DNA of 64,000 nucleotides, from assembly GCA_019828545.1 (NCBI GenBank), contig JACVRA010000101.1:364658-428657 (forward strand), given 5' to 3'. Numbering within the stretch: the stretch's first letter is position 1; each line of letters starts with the position of its first letter. The DNA is from Paracamarosporium sp. OC-R06-R3. Taxonomy: Eukaryota > Ascomycota > Dothideomycetes > Pleosporales > Didymosphaeriaceae. A model generated the notes under the pieces. That model was not told the origin of the DNA, did no database searches, and saw only the letters and a list, made by a program, of their open reading frames with translations. A program made the translations under genes and the position numbers. Below are positions 45,438 through 55,861 of this stretch, piece after piece.

Positions 45438-46754
45438 ATGGCGGCCTCAAACAACAACCGCCAATATGATCTCATACTCTATGGCGCAACAGGATACACC
45501 GGCGTTCTTACAGCACAGTACATTACGAACCATCTTCCCTCCGATCTCCGTTGGGCTATCGCTGGTCGCACATCCTCCAAGCTCAGTGCCCTCTCGTCAA
45601 AACTGACCGCATTGAACCCGGACCGTCCCGCCCCTTCCATTGAAACAATCGAACATACTGAACAAAATCTGCTTGCCCTGGCACGTAAGACCCGCGTCCT
45701 GATCACGACCGTGGGCCCTTTCCACCGCTATGGTAGCTCAGTCATGGAAGCCTGTGCGGCCGCAGGAACGCACTATCTGGACAGCACGGGAGAGACACCT
45801 TGGGTGTACGAGACAGTACACAAATACCACGAGCTAGCCAAGAAGAACGGAGCATGTCTGATAACGCAGTGTGCGATGGACTCCGCGCCCGCCGACTTAG
45901 CTGCATACGCACTCGTGAACTTTCTGCACAAGCAATGCAATGCAGGCACGAAAGAGATCGTGCATTCGATTCAAGAATGGAAGAACGGTATGAGTGGGGG
46001 CACACTGCACAGTCTTATTGGCGTCGCTGGATCGTATCCATTTGCCCACCTGAAAGAATCGATAAAGCCTCTGGCATTGTGCGTGGACGGTGTGCGCCCA
46101 AAGAGCAAGCCGTTCGCGTTCGGGCTCAGTGGGACGAAGAGTGAGAAAGACGTGGGCTTGTTGACGGATAGTGTGATTGGTATCGCAGATACTGGACTTG
46201 TATATCGGTCGTGGAGCTTGATGGAGTATGGAGAAGGATTCAGTTATCTCACTGGCATGAAGGCTGCGAACCGCATTTCGGGCTTCCTTTGGCATGCTAG
46301 TTTATCCCTGAGCTTGCCGATGCTGCTGATGTCGCCTCTTCGGAGACTACTAAAGAGCGTGGTACCGTCCCCAGGCGAGGGGCCCTCGGATGAGTAAGTT
46401 GGCCATATTTTTACCTCATGTTTACCTTCTTGGTTCACTTTCGTGGTTTTGCTGACCTTTTCCTCCTACAGAGCCAAGGCAAAAGATCGTACCTCTTGGA
46501 AGACTGTGGCACGCAGTGATGCTACCAGTCCCAGTATAGCCGCATGCGAGATGGCGTATCCAGGAGACATGTACTCGCTCACGGCTATACTACTCTCTGA
46601 AGCGGCCATGGTACTGCTTCGACCTGATCGAGAAAACTGGGCGCAGAAGCTTGGAGGTGGTGTACTTACACCGGCTACTCTAGGGGACCAATACGTGGAG
46701 AAGGTCAACGCTGCGGGCCTGAAGATGGAAATAACACTCGTGGATCGGAAGTAG
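45438..46754 (+). CDS. Saccharopine dehydrogenase-like NAD(P)-binding oxidoreductase
   Basis: Exons 45438-46393 and 46472-46754 join in phase 2, giving 412 residues. It starts with a Rossmann fold, YDLILYGATGYTGVLTAQYI, and has the family markers WAIAGRTSSKLSAL, VLITTVGPFHRYGSSVMEAC, GTHYLDSTGETPWV and CLITQCAMDSAPADLAAYAL. This is the SCCPDH-like or trans-acting enoyl reductase-like group, not true lysine-pathway saccharopine dehydrogenase. A hydrophobic helix region (LWHASLSLSLPMLLMSPLRRLL) suggests lipid-droplet or membrane contact, as reported for some family members. The reaction is unknown. The end EITLVDRK resembles that of homologues. Confidence 0.85.
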
Positions 46755-46921
46755 ATTTAGAAAAGCCAATTGCGCTGTTTACAGTTCCTACATTGTTGCT
46801 ATCACATTCTTGAGTGGTGGTTGTTCGATCTTGAAGATCGGAGAGCAAGAGACGCTCGCTTGACCTGTCTTCAACCCAACACCCTGCACCATTCTCCCGC
46901 TTCCTATCGTGCCATGTGCAT

Positions 46922-48384
46922 TCAAGAACATGCAACCCCACTTGGCACATTCGTACATTTCGAATACTTCTTACCTCCAGTGACTACGACGTTGCTCCAC
47001 GTCCACCCGGTACAAGCCGAAGTGCCGCATGTTACCACCACATCATACCCTGAGCTCGAGACTGCACCACTGCCGGTAACATTTTCGATAGTCAGGCCTG
47101 TGATGGGAACGCCGGAAGAAGCGGTTCCGCCATCCAGATCGCCTCCGTCATAGTTTTGCTCGATCAAGATGCCGTATCTACGAGCGGTCAGCGCATCTTC
47201 GAATGAGCAAGATATTTCACGATGAATAGACGTACTTGGAGATTGAGGCGAGGGTAATCTTGTTGTATGTTACGCCTTTAATCGTGCCTGTTTCGTTCTC
47301 GATGGCTTTGATGCGAATACCTGGCGAGCATTAATCCAACGCAATCGATGAGTAGAATGCTGATGGAAGTGTACCATTGACCGAATTCTTGACTTCGTTG
47401 TTGTAGAATGTCACGGTATCGACCACATTGTTATCACGACCCCCTACAGAACCGATGGACAGGCCGTGCCCTCCTGAGCAAACGCCGTTTTGGAACGTGA
47501 TTTTCTAATACTAACTTTAGTATCTGGCACCTACGTCACAGTTTGAGCAAGGATAATGGGGAGGCTACTTACGGTTCCCGAATTGATTGCCACACAATCA
47601 TCCTGGTTATACACATTGGCCCCATCGATGACAACGTTGTTGCTGCTTCCGATATCAAATCCATCAGTGTTTTTGCCCTGACTGTCGCCAGCGGAGTTGT
47701 CAATCGTCATGCCGGTAATAGTCAAACCATCTACGCCGTTGATGCTAACCGCCTGGATAGGCGTATTCTGAATGTGCAAATTGGTGATGGACGAGTCGAT
47801 CAGGTTATGGGCAGCAAAGAATTTTGGCTTCGTCTTCCCGCTGCTACCACCGCCACCGTCCCACCAGCGCGCTCCGTCTGGGTTGAGATAGGCACCTGAA
47901 GCACCCGAGATCTTTATGCCAGTGCCTTTGATTTGGAGGAGAGGTCCCGCCCATTCCTTGTAGCCCCACGTGGTCTGGCCTTGGAAGATGACCTGCGCTC
48001 GCACATACGTCAGTGACCGCTCGCAATATAGTCCGCATTATAAAACGGTGGTGTTTTGGAAGCGACAAAGTTTTAGAAGTGGTCTGGTTTTTGAAGCGAG
48101 AAACATCATCAAGAGGTACGTTCACTCACCGACGTATCATCAGGAAGGCTAGAGAGGTCCAGCGTCACACCAGACGGCACGGCGACATTCGACAGCACGA
48201 TAGTAGAGCATGACTTCTGGCTAGCGCTGGCAGACGCAGCACCGCTGGCTCCGGAGAAGGTACAGCTGGTGGCACGTTTGGCAATGGCCGGGTTCGGGGC
48301 TGGAGTGATGGCCGGCTGGGCTACAGGCGAAGCATTGCCCAGAGTGGCCAAGGCGAACAAGACTGCAGGAAATAAGAATCCCAT
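46922..48384 (-). CDS. Secreted endopolygalacturonase, glycoside hydrolase family 28
   Basis: Cuts alpha-1,4 bonds in pectic homogalacturonan outside the cell. Five exons, 48384-48130, 47992-47573, 47504-47375, 47320-47236 and 47177-46922, join in phase, giving 381 residues. A signal peptide ([18 protein letters not shown]) and a propeptide ending in the Kex2 site KR (36-37) precede the mature enzyme (ATSCTF). All GH28 catalytic blocks are visible: [30 protein letters not shown] and RIKA. The parallel beta-helix repeats ([10 protein letters not shown] and others) and terminal cysteines fit. The start at 48384 is preferred to an upstream GTG. A TATA box lies about 80 nt before it. The enzyme points to growth on plant tissue. 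Confidence 0.95.
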
Positions 48385-49450
48385 GGCGAACAAGCAATGA
48401 ATGAACACGAACAGCAAAGCCTTGGTAGACGGGACAAGCACTCTTGGCTATTAGACAAGCTTTTATATGCCGGCATCATTCATTATACGATACTGCCTTC
48501 ACGAGACATTGAACGAGAATTTCCGTCGTAAAAACAATGATTCCTCCAGTCAAAAGACGGACGCGTCAACACTGCCGCATTTAATATATCACTGTGAGTT
48601 ATCGTCGCTGGCGGCCCAATACACTTCGGCTTGTACCCTGAGGACGGAGCATAGTGCAGTTTAGGATTTGTGGAGCGCTTGCGTGTGATCCATCCCCGCA
48701 AGTTCGCAAGCGTTTATGGGATAAATCTTCCGGCGCTAGTCCTCTATTTATTCTGTTCGGCTAAGCGGCGCAGGTGATTACACTCACACAAACGGTCCAT
48801 ACGCCGCTTTGGCTTCCACGAATCGCTTTGATCTAATACTTCAGGGCTTGTACATAGGAGCAAGAGCAGTATGCCAAAGCGAGCAGCAACGTTAGTGTTA
48901 TCTGTTCAATTTTACCAGCTCCAAGAGGAGGTAGGGATCGAAAGAGTACCCTGATTGACGGAAAGGTAAGTAGCGAATAACATAGCTATGAGAAAGCTAT
49001 TGATTTTGTCGCCCATGGATTATGAGACCGACGAGTTTTGTACCATGCCAGGGTTTAGTATTGCTGCCCAGTTTGGATGTTAAGTTGCAGCTATCGCTTG
49101 GGTGCTCACTAATAACCTATGACTCGGATACAGTGGTATCGAGACTGAAAATGTAGGCACTATACGTATCGTAATGCTTTTGGCCAGTCATTGGATCATT
49201 AATTGGTCAACGTTTGGGGTTGAGATACGACTAGCCCACGGAACGTTTGAGTAGCCCAATGAGGTGTTAGACCAAATTTTAGCCTATCCGAGAGTACCAT
49301 GCTGCTCGCTTCATCGTCCCATCATCGAATTTATGTTCAGAAACACATAAAGAATAGTATACACGAGACAAGGCGTGGAAAACTAATACATGCTCCTTAT
49401 TGAAGAGCGAATTGATTGCTTTCGAGCCACCATTCAGTATCCAGCCCATT
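48385..49450. promoter_or_regulatory. Long divergent promoter region between pectinase and flavoprotein genes
   Basis: About 1.07 kb between divergent start codons. Apart from the TATA box of the pectinase gene nothing is assigned. Pectinase promoters are often carbon-catabolite repressed through SYGGRG sites, but I did not verify any here. Confidence 0.45.
48461..48470 (-). promoter_or_regulatory. TATA box of the endopolygalacturonase gene
   Basis: Minus strand reads GCATATAAAA, about 80 nt upstream of the ATG, a good TATA box at a normal distance. Confidence 0.55.
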
Positions 49451-51052
49451 ATGCCCTCCCTATCCTCACATGACATCATCGACGTATTGGTTGTGGGTGG
49501 CGGCAACGCAGGCTTCTCAGCTGCGACTTCCGCCGCAGAGTCTGGCGCACGACGTGTCGTCCTCATCGATAAATGTCCTGAAGACTGGGCAGGAGGTAAC
49601 ACGTATTTCACTGCGGGTGCCTTTCGCACAGTGCACACTGGAGCCCAGGACCTGATACCCATCGTCAACAATGTCGATGACAAGACTGCCCAGATAATCG
49701 ATATGGAACCGTACACGCCGCAAGATTTTCGAAAAGATATCGATCGGATGACGTCTGGACGGACAGATCCGGCCTTGAGTAAGGCATTAATTGATGAGTC
49801 GAACGCTACTGTTAAGTGGCTAGCCAAGAACGGTATTCGGTTTCAACTTTCATTCAATCGGCAGGCGTATAAAGTCGATGGACGGTACAAATTCTGGGGC
49901 GGTATGTCGTTGAAGACGGATGAAGGAGGGAAGGGTTTAATCAAAGATCATCAAACCGCAGCCCAGAAACACGGAGTCGAAATCTATTACTCCACTCCAG
50001 CGAAGCGACTCACCACCAACAATTCTGGAGCTGTTACCGGCGTTGTTGTTACTTACAACAACATGGATACCCTGTTGCGAGCCAAGGCCGTCATTCTGGC
50101 GGCCGGTGGCTTCGAAGCGAACCCCCGTATGCGATCTCAATTTCTCGGTCCTGGTTGGGATCTTGCACATGTACGAGGTACTCCTTTCAACACGGGGGAT
50201 GCTTTGGAATTTGCGATCCGCGATGTGAGCGCCAGGCAAGCGGGCAACTGGTCTGGTTGCCATTCAACATGCTGGGATGCTAATTCGCCCACCGACAGCG
50301 GCGATCGCGTCATCTCGAATGAGTTTACAAAATCCGGATATCCACTAGGTCTCATGATCAATAATCTAGGACGACGTTTCGTCGATGAAGGCATTGATAT
50401 GCGCAACTACACGTACGCCAAGTTCGGGCGTGCAATACATGAACAGCCAGACGGAATTGCGTTCCAAGTGTGGGATCAACAAGCAATTCCATGGTTACGG
50501 AGCGAAGAATATCGTGACCAGGTTGTACAGAAGATATGGGGCTCTACACTTGAAGAGCTCGCACAGAAGTTGTCCTCGGATCACAACCTGGTGGATTCAT
50601 CGGCGTTCGTCGAAACAATCAGAGAATACAACCAGGCCGTATACGCGAACAGAGAGGAAAAGCCCAACCAGAGATGGGATCCTTCTGTCAAAGACGGGTT
50701 GTCTACACAATCCTCAGGAAGACGATTGCCACTAGCAAAATCGAATTGGGCGTTACCTTTAGATCAAGGTCCTTTCATGGCAGTCAAAGTCTGTTGTGGT
50801 GTAACCTTCACGTTTGGTGGTCTCGCTGTAAACCCGGATACTACTGCCGTTATATCGACCGCGGGGCGAGAGGTTCAAGGCCTTTATTGCGTGGGTGAGA
50901 TGCTTGGGGGACTTTTTTACGGTAACTACCCTGGCGGTAGTGGGCTAACTTCTGGTGCTGTATTCGGTATGAGAGCTGGAAAAGCAGCCGCAAAACTTGC
51001 GCAACACAGACGATTAGATGATGGGGGTGTGCCTGCTCAAGCACGCTTGTAA
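49451..51052 (+). CDS. FAD-dependent oxidoreductase, fumarate reductase/succinate dehydrogenase flavoprotein family
   Basis: A single exon encoding 533 residues from the ATG at 49451 (an upstream in-frame TTG is rejected). FAD-binding motifs: DVLVVGGGNAGFSAATSAAE near the N-terminus, GGNTYFTAGAFRT, KAVILAAGGFEANP, and the C-terminal VCCGVTFTFGGLAVNPDT with GLYCVGEMLGGLFYGNYPGG and SGLTSGAVFGMRAG. The order is that of fumarate reductase-type enzymes closest to tricarballylate dehydrogenase (TcuA) and 3-ketosteroid dehydrogenase relatives. Substrate unknown. There is no N-terminal presequence, so probably cytosolic. It lies divergent from the pectinase gene and convergent with the rhomboid gene. 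Confidence 0.87.
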   Translation: MPSLSSHDIIDVLVVGGGNAGFSAATSAAESGARRVVLIDKCPEDWAGGNTYFTAGAFRTVHTGAQDLIPIVNNVDDKTAQIIDMEPYTPQDFRKDIDRMTSGRTDPALSKALIDESNATVKWLAKNGIRFQLSFNRQAYKVDGRYKFWGGMSLKTDEGGKGLIKDHQTAAQKHGVEIYYSTPAKRLTTNNSGAVTGVVVTYNNMDTLLRAKAVILAAGGFEANPRMRSQFLGPGWDLAHVRGTPFNTGDALEFAIRDVSARQAGNWSGCHSTCWDANSPTDSGDRVISNEFTKSGYPLGLMINNLGRRFVDEGIDMRNYTYAKFGRAIHEQPDGIAFQVWDQQAIPWLRSEEYRDQVVQKIWGSTLEELAQKLSSDHNLVDSSAFVETIREYNQAVYANREEKPNQRWDPSVKDGLSTQSSGRRLPLAKSNWALPLDQGPFMAVKVCCGVTFTFGGLAVNPDTTAVISTAGREVQGLYCVGEMLGGLFYGNYPGGSGLTSGAVFGMRAGKAAAKLAQHRRLDDGGVPAQARL

Positions 51053-51264
51053 CTTTTAGATTAGAAAATACCTATACATACTAAACAACTTATTTGGTGG
51101 TTTATAGAACCAATTCGGTCCGCCTGATGCGAGAATGGCAAAGCTGAACGCTCTTTCTTACTATTTTCATGACAGTTTGATACATGAACTATGTTCGGTG
51201 AATATGTGGTGAAAACCACGATCTTTGGTAGACAGGCTGTGTACCCAAAAGCCAGCCAGCCAAC

Positions 51265-52056
51265 CTATTCCCTCAATGCTCTGCTAAAGAATTGCCATAC
51301 GCCGTTAAAGCTGTAGTTTCTCAAATAGGCGACATAATAGAGAATGCCATATATGGCTCCTCCCAAATGCTATTCATGTTAGTGTCGATTCAGGTTGCGG
51401 AGAATGTTACTCGGTGCTCCACTTACCGCCGCATGCCCAATGAAAGTTTTTTCATCACCCAACTCGTATGCATCAATTACGAAGTAAGCCACAGAACTTG
51501 CCCAAAGTGGGACGGTAAACGGGATATTCGAAAAGCGCGTCATCGCAGTTGGGTACAGACAAGAAGCAGCCGCAGCCATTCCGGAAACCATGCCGCTTGC
51601 ACCCAAGACTTCATGCCAAACCAAGACATTACTTTGTCGTGGGTTCCTTCTCGCATCTTTGGTTTTGCGGTGATAGAGCCATGCAAGTGACCCGGAGATG
51701 CAACTTCCTATAGCCAATGCAACCAGACCTACACCACCGACAGCCGGGCAAAAGGCGAGCACATCCCCAAAAGAGTAAAGGCTGACCATATTGAAGAAAA
51801 AGTGTCGCTGGTCTATGTGAGAGAAGGCGGATGTAATGAGCGTGTAATAGCGCCCAGCTTTGATGCCATGTCGTGAGAGCGTAAAGTGCTTAGATAGTTT
51901 CTGGTGTAGCTGCCGTTCTCTCGGTTGGTTCGCGTATTGCCAGGCCCCGAAGATTACGGCATTCAGGCCGAGGAGTGCCCAAGTTGCGCGTCTGGCATCT
52001 CTATATGCGATAGCATCCGGGAAGCTCCTTCTGAAAAGTGCATAATCAAAAGCCAT
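51265..52056 (-). CDS. Rhomboid-family intramembrane serine protease, PARL-like
   Basis: Rhomboid proteases cut transmembrane helices within the membrane. Exons 52056-51427 and 51369-51265 join in phase 0 (donor GTAAGT, acceptor AATAG), giving 244 residues. The catalytic serine is S154 in LGASGMVSGM, and the first codon of exon 2 encodes the catalytic histidine H211 in HAAHLGGAIYGI, the AHLGG form of mitochondrial PARL/Pcp1. The oxyanion-side motif is HFFFNMVSLYSFG. The last residues, NYSFNGVWQFFSRALRE, come only through splicing. Six or so hydrophobic segments are visible. A mitochondrial location is likely from the PARL-type motif, but there is no strong presequence. Confidence 0.88.
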
Positions 52057-52688
52057 GGCTTCTTCAGCCTTCTCAGATGAATCGTGGGGATGGACGTGTG
52101 TCAGCGCAGCGGAGGGTAACGTGATGATTTAACAGCACCTCTGCCAAGGACGGTCAGATTGAGAATAGCGCGAACACGAGAAAGGCGCGCAGCATTTTGC
52201 TCTGATCGTCACCTTCCGTTATCATCCTTGATGCATCACTTAATCCTACGTGTATTCAGGCTTGATTCTCGACCATGGCACGCCCATGAGGAAACGCTAC
52301 GTAGGAATCTCAAATCACTACGACTCTCCGCTGGAGAAGAAACCAAATGGTCCGAGGATGCTTTATCCTACAATGAACTGCTAAGGTGCTCGAGAAACGT
52401 CGTTATTTTAGCAGTGCGTCACGAGGAAGGCTTTAGAATGGATCTGAAGTGCCATTCGAGTCTTTCGCTTTATTTCCTTGTGATATGAGACGCTGGTGCT
52501 TACAGAGTTTAGCGTGCTGGTTACTGAAGTCGAACTTTGCAATCCAGACTAATTCATATGCCTCCTATATGCTATTATCTATCAACAGGTTGTTGGAGTT
52601 GCCAGATTCTAGTAACAACCTCTTAGAACCCATCTATCGCGTTTGCGTGAGCTGTACACTTTTCCTGGACGTTAGGATCTTAGGCTCT

Positions 52689-52735
52689 GCTTTTCCGAAG
52701 CGAGTGGATCCTACGCTAGGCTTTTCCGAAGCGAG
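52689..52735. repeat. Direct repeat, 16 nt, two copies 31 nt apart
   Basis: GCTTTTCCGAAGCGAG occurs at 52689-52704 and 52720-52735. Each copy holds an imperfect CTTCGG-type inverted core (CTTTTCCGAAG). Confidence 0.8.
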
Positions 52736-52921
52736 GGATGTTCTTTTTCATTCAAATGCTTGAATTTTGACAAGCGCATTGTTCCTCTGCTTTGTCGCGT
52801 TATCATAACCCTGAAAACCGCTTCAATGATTATCTCCGTTACATAAATCCGGGCACTCGGCTAGCCCGATTCATACAAAGATCGTTGTTCTGCATGCATA
52901 TGTAGAGCAGGTAGATTAGCA

Positions 52922-52958
52922 GCGGCCGCTAGCGGCGGCCGTCAACGCCATCGGCGTT
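52922..52958. promoter_or_regulatory. GC-rich palindromes upstream of the SDR gene, possible zinc-cluster factor sites
   Basis: GCGGCCGC at 52922-52929, then CGGCGGCCG at 52933-52941, then the perfect inverted repeat AACGCC-ATC-GGCGTT at 52944-52958. Spaced CGG/CCG triplets are what fungal Zn2Cys6 activators bind. They lie 170-205 nt before the SDR start. Confidence 0.4.
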
Positions 52959-53126
52959 CGAACAGCTCTTGTTCATGTAGCCCTGATGACCAATTGACTG
53001 ACCATCTGTCTATGCAATTCATAACAGACCGACCTCCCAGTCAACCATAAATACCCTAAGCTGAAGGCATATTGCCTCTACATACGAGCAACTCGCAATC
53101 GCATGCAATAAACATTTGGCGCAAGC

Positions 53127-54147
53127 ATGACGTCTTCTTTAGCTTTTGACTCTAGCTCCCTCTTCAGGGTTGACGGCATTGTTGCGGTCATTACGGGAGG
53201 AGGCACTGGTTGGTGTTCTGCGTCTGAAATGTTGCTACCCCATGTGGCTAACTATGAAATAGGTATCGGTTTGATCATGACCCGTGCGCTTGCTCTCAAC
53301 GGCGCAAAAAGAGTGTATATCATTGGTCGACGTCTCGAAAAACTTGAAGAAGCAGCGAAAGAACACGAGAGTATCATTCCGATTCAAGGGGACGTGACCT
53401 CGAAAGCAGACCTTCAGGCTGCTGTTGACCAAATCACCAAGGAGGTCGGCTATGTCAATCTTGTCATCGCCAATTCTGGTAGTATCGGCCCCGCTGTTCG
53501 TTTCAACCCAAACCACTCGGTCAAGGAGCTTCACGATGCCCTCTTCACCAACTTCAGTCCAGAGGAAATGACCGATACCATGAACATCAATGTCACTGCT
53601 GCTTTCTTTACTATGACTGCCTTTGTTGAGTTGCTCGATGCAGGCAATAAGCAGGCACTCTTAGGAGGTTTTGGGAAGCCTGCAGAGGGCAGCAAGGTGC
53701 CTTCGATCCAGAGTCAGGTTATATTCACAACAAGTGTGTCAGCGTTTAGCAGGCACTGGTCCTCGTCTCCTCACTACCTTACGAGCAAGGTAGCAATCAT
53801 GCAAGTCTCCAAGCATGCCAGTACCCAACTAGCTCACCATGGCATCCGTGTGAACGCCCTTGCACCGGGAAGTAAGTTCCACAATTACAAAAGTATGATT
53901 GGACGACGTACTAACAATTTTGAACCTAGTCTACCCATCCGACCTGGCTTCGGTACTTATCAATACCCGTACGCCAGAGGATGAACCACCCAGTGATCAG
54001 AGATTCATCCCGGCACGGCGTTTTGGCACTGAAGAGGATATGTCAGGTGCTATATTGTATCTAGCTAGTCGAGCCGGAGCCTATACCAACGGCTTGGTTC
54101 TCACGACTGACGGTGGCCGTCTGTCAGTCATGGGAAGCACCTACTAG
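53127..54147 (+). CDS. Short-chain dehydrogenase/reductase (classical SDR)
   Basis: NAD(P)-dependent oxidoreductase; substrate unknown. Exons 53127-53208, 53263-53871 and 53930-54147 join in phase, giving 302 residues. The first splice creates the cofactor motif TGGGTGIG (23-30). Then come VIANSG (NNAG position), the catalytic FTTSVSAF serine and PHYLTSK (YxxxK), and NALAPGIYPSD across the second splice. The C-terminal TNGLVLTTDGG is the usual SDR end. Intron 1 is 54 nt, a multiple of three with no stop in frame, so an unspliced message would still be open. The neighbouring regulatory palindromes suggest control by a pathway-specific factor, though no clustered pathway genes are seen. Confidence 0.88.
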
Positions 54148-54870
54148 ATACGAACACATTTGTGGAGAAATTTCTCCAATCCAATATCTGTGAAGATCGT
54201 TTTGTTGAATGTAGACGTCCATGTACATGATTTGATCTCGGTTAATTACAGCGAGCGAACATGGTGTTTAATCCAAAAGCAAACCTTTCTTGCCGCTTGC
54301 TGTGCACTGAAAACAAGAATAAACAGAACAAAGTACATCCTTTTTAGCTTATTATATCACTTACAGGTGAGGAAGCCGAAAAGAAGTACAAAAGGTCGCA
54401 CATTGCGGGGACTTAGTGGATAGACGAGAGTTCTGTATTGTGCGGTATATGCGGTATTTATGAAAAGTGGTGAGCATGAATCTTATGAATGAAATTACAC
54501 CACTTTATAAGTTTTGTTGATCGCCAGGCTGCAACAAATACAGTCCACTATGCGAAGATTCAATAACACATGAAGCAATGCTACCACTCTTCTATCATAC
54601 TACCTAAGTAAGTCATAGCTCGTGAAAGGAGGACTGTAAAGCCGCTTACACTCATGATTTCTCATAATGTGGATATTAGTTCATCCCTTTGTGCATACAC
54701 AATGCAAGGATGGTGTGCCTCTTTTATACTCGTCCCAGGCATCTTATGCCTCTTAAAACCCACGTTGTAAGTTACGAACTCAAGACTACTCGACATATAA
54801 ACACGACTACATTTCTGCTACCATTCCATTCTTGCCTTGCAGCACGAGTAGAACAACTATCTCTATCAAG
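54148..54870. other. Intergenic, nothing recognised
   Basis: About 720 nt between two plus-strand genes. Frames at 54160-54423 and 54689-54958 carry no motif. Confidence 0.5.
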
Positions 54871-55347
54871 ATGGCACCCCCTTCCACCACAAATACAATA
54901 TCGTCTCTTAACCCTATACTTACTTCTAGATTTGGATCTGGATCTGGGTTTCGATTAAGCGTACGCAGCTTCACCTACCTTACTCCACGCACCCACAGCC
55001 AGAGCCAGCGCCGCGACGAACCCGAAGCCGCTATGGCAGCCAACGAAAACTATAAACCATTCAAAGTGGTCATTGCCGTGTTAGGTATCATCTCATTCAT
55101 TATGCTCCTCGTGGTAATTAGCTGGTATGCGTGGTCTCACCACCAGCGGAAGAAAGCCCAGGAGAAGCAGGATGCCAAGGATGCCGCAATGGCGAAACTG
55201 TTCACTGGTTCGCAACATGTGGTTGGCGTAAAAGAGGTAGGTGGGAGTCGGGAAGGAGGTACGGCGAGGATAAACTCGGAGTATGAAGAGCGGAGGAAAA
55301 GAGGCGCCATACGTTGGTCGTTTGGGGGCTTTCTCGCCAAGAGATGA
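54871..55347 (+). CDS. Small single-pass membrane protein, possibly mitochondrial
   Basis: A single exon of 158 residues from the ATG at 54871. The N-terminus is rich in Ser, Thr and Arg with no acidic residue before residue 49 (SRFGSGSGFRLSVRSFTYL), which resembles a mitochondrial presequence. One clear transmembrane helix, VVIAVLGIISFIMLLVVISWYAW (about 66-88), is followed by a charged segment, HHQRKKAQEKQDAKDAAMAKL, and a basic end (RRKRGAIRWSFGGFLAKR). An internal ATG (MAANENYKPF) could start a shorter protein of about 104 residues. No family was recognised. The intact frame and structured pattern favour a real gene. Confidence 0.55.
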   Translation: MAPPSTTNTISSLNPILTSRFGSGSGFRLSVRSFTYLTPRTHSQSQRRDEPEAAMAANENYKPFKVVIAVLGIISFIMLLVVISWYAWSHHQRKKAQEKQDAKDAAMAKLFTGSQHVVGVKEVGGSREGGTARINSEYEERRKRGAIRWSFGGFLAKR

Positions 55348-55569
55348 TTGGTGAACGTTATTTGGTAGAATTGATTGGGTATTATACCGAATTGATGGTC
55401 GTTGAACTTCTCTTAGTACTTCCCTTAATCAGACCACGCCTGACCAACTTGGGTACGAGCGTCATGTGCCATGAATTCTTACTCATAATACCCTACCCCT
55501 ACCGTGTTCTGACTACGCTCCTGCTGTAGGAGTTTGATTTTTTTTTCCCGTTTAGCTGAGCCCCCATTC
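55348..55569. other. Intergenic, nothing recognised
   Basis: A 3' flank with a T run near 55540. No gene seen. Confidence 0.5.
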
Positions 55570-55861
55570 TCATTGTATGTGATTGTACTTTAGGTCTTCT
55601 TCGGAGAGCAAGTTGTAGCCCTTTGCGGGGTCAGACTCATAGCTATCAACATCGATTCTATACCTGCTACAAAACAGAAAAGTACCGCTCTCCACCAAGA
55701 GCAGCACTTACGTAATTCCTATCCGAATAGAGTATAACGTGCACCGCCACAGTTACGCTTTGGGCGTCATACCACAGCACGCTAACCTCTTCATCCCTTA
55801 CGCTAGTCCCACTACGCAGGTTCCAGTCGCCATCAGACCGCAGCAAAGGCACGTCAATCAT
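55570..55861 (-). CDS. Possible small gene in two or more exons, splicing unresolved
   Basis: Two minus-strand segments look coding. The first, from ATG at 55861, reads MIDVPLLRSDGDWNLRSG and continues to YSDRNY next to a GTAAGT donor. The second, ending at a TGA at 55572-55570, reads YRIDVDSYESDPAKGYNLL then SEEDLKYNHIQ. The plain GTAAGT junction has the wrong phase for the second segment. A donor farther back (after VLW, GTATGA) would fit phase 2 with acceptor TAGCAG. No family is recognised. It may be real, with an upstream exon as well, or a chance open frame. Confidence 0.3.

Larger units (their letters stand above)
52057..53126. other. Intergenic between rhomboid and SDR genes; repeats and GC-rich palindromes
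   Basis: Includes the upstream regions of both divergent genes. A 16-nt direct repeat is at 52689-52735, and inverted repeats at 52922-52958. A TATA-like CATAAATA lies near 53045, about 80 nt before the SDR gene's ATG. Frames at 52159-52763 are not credible genes. Confidence 0.5.

Noticed and set aside
49400..49450. Extended start of the flavoprotein from a TTG codon
   Set aside because: Non-ATG start; the first ATG at 49451 begins just before the conserved FAD motif.
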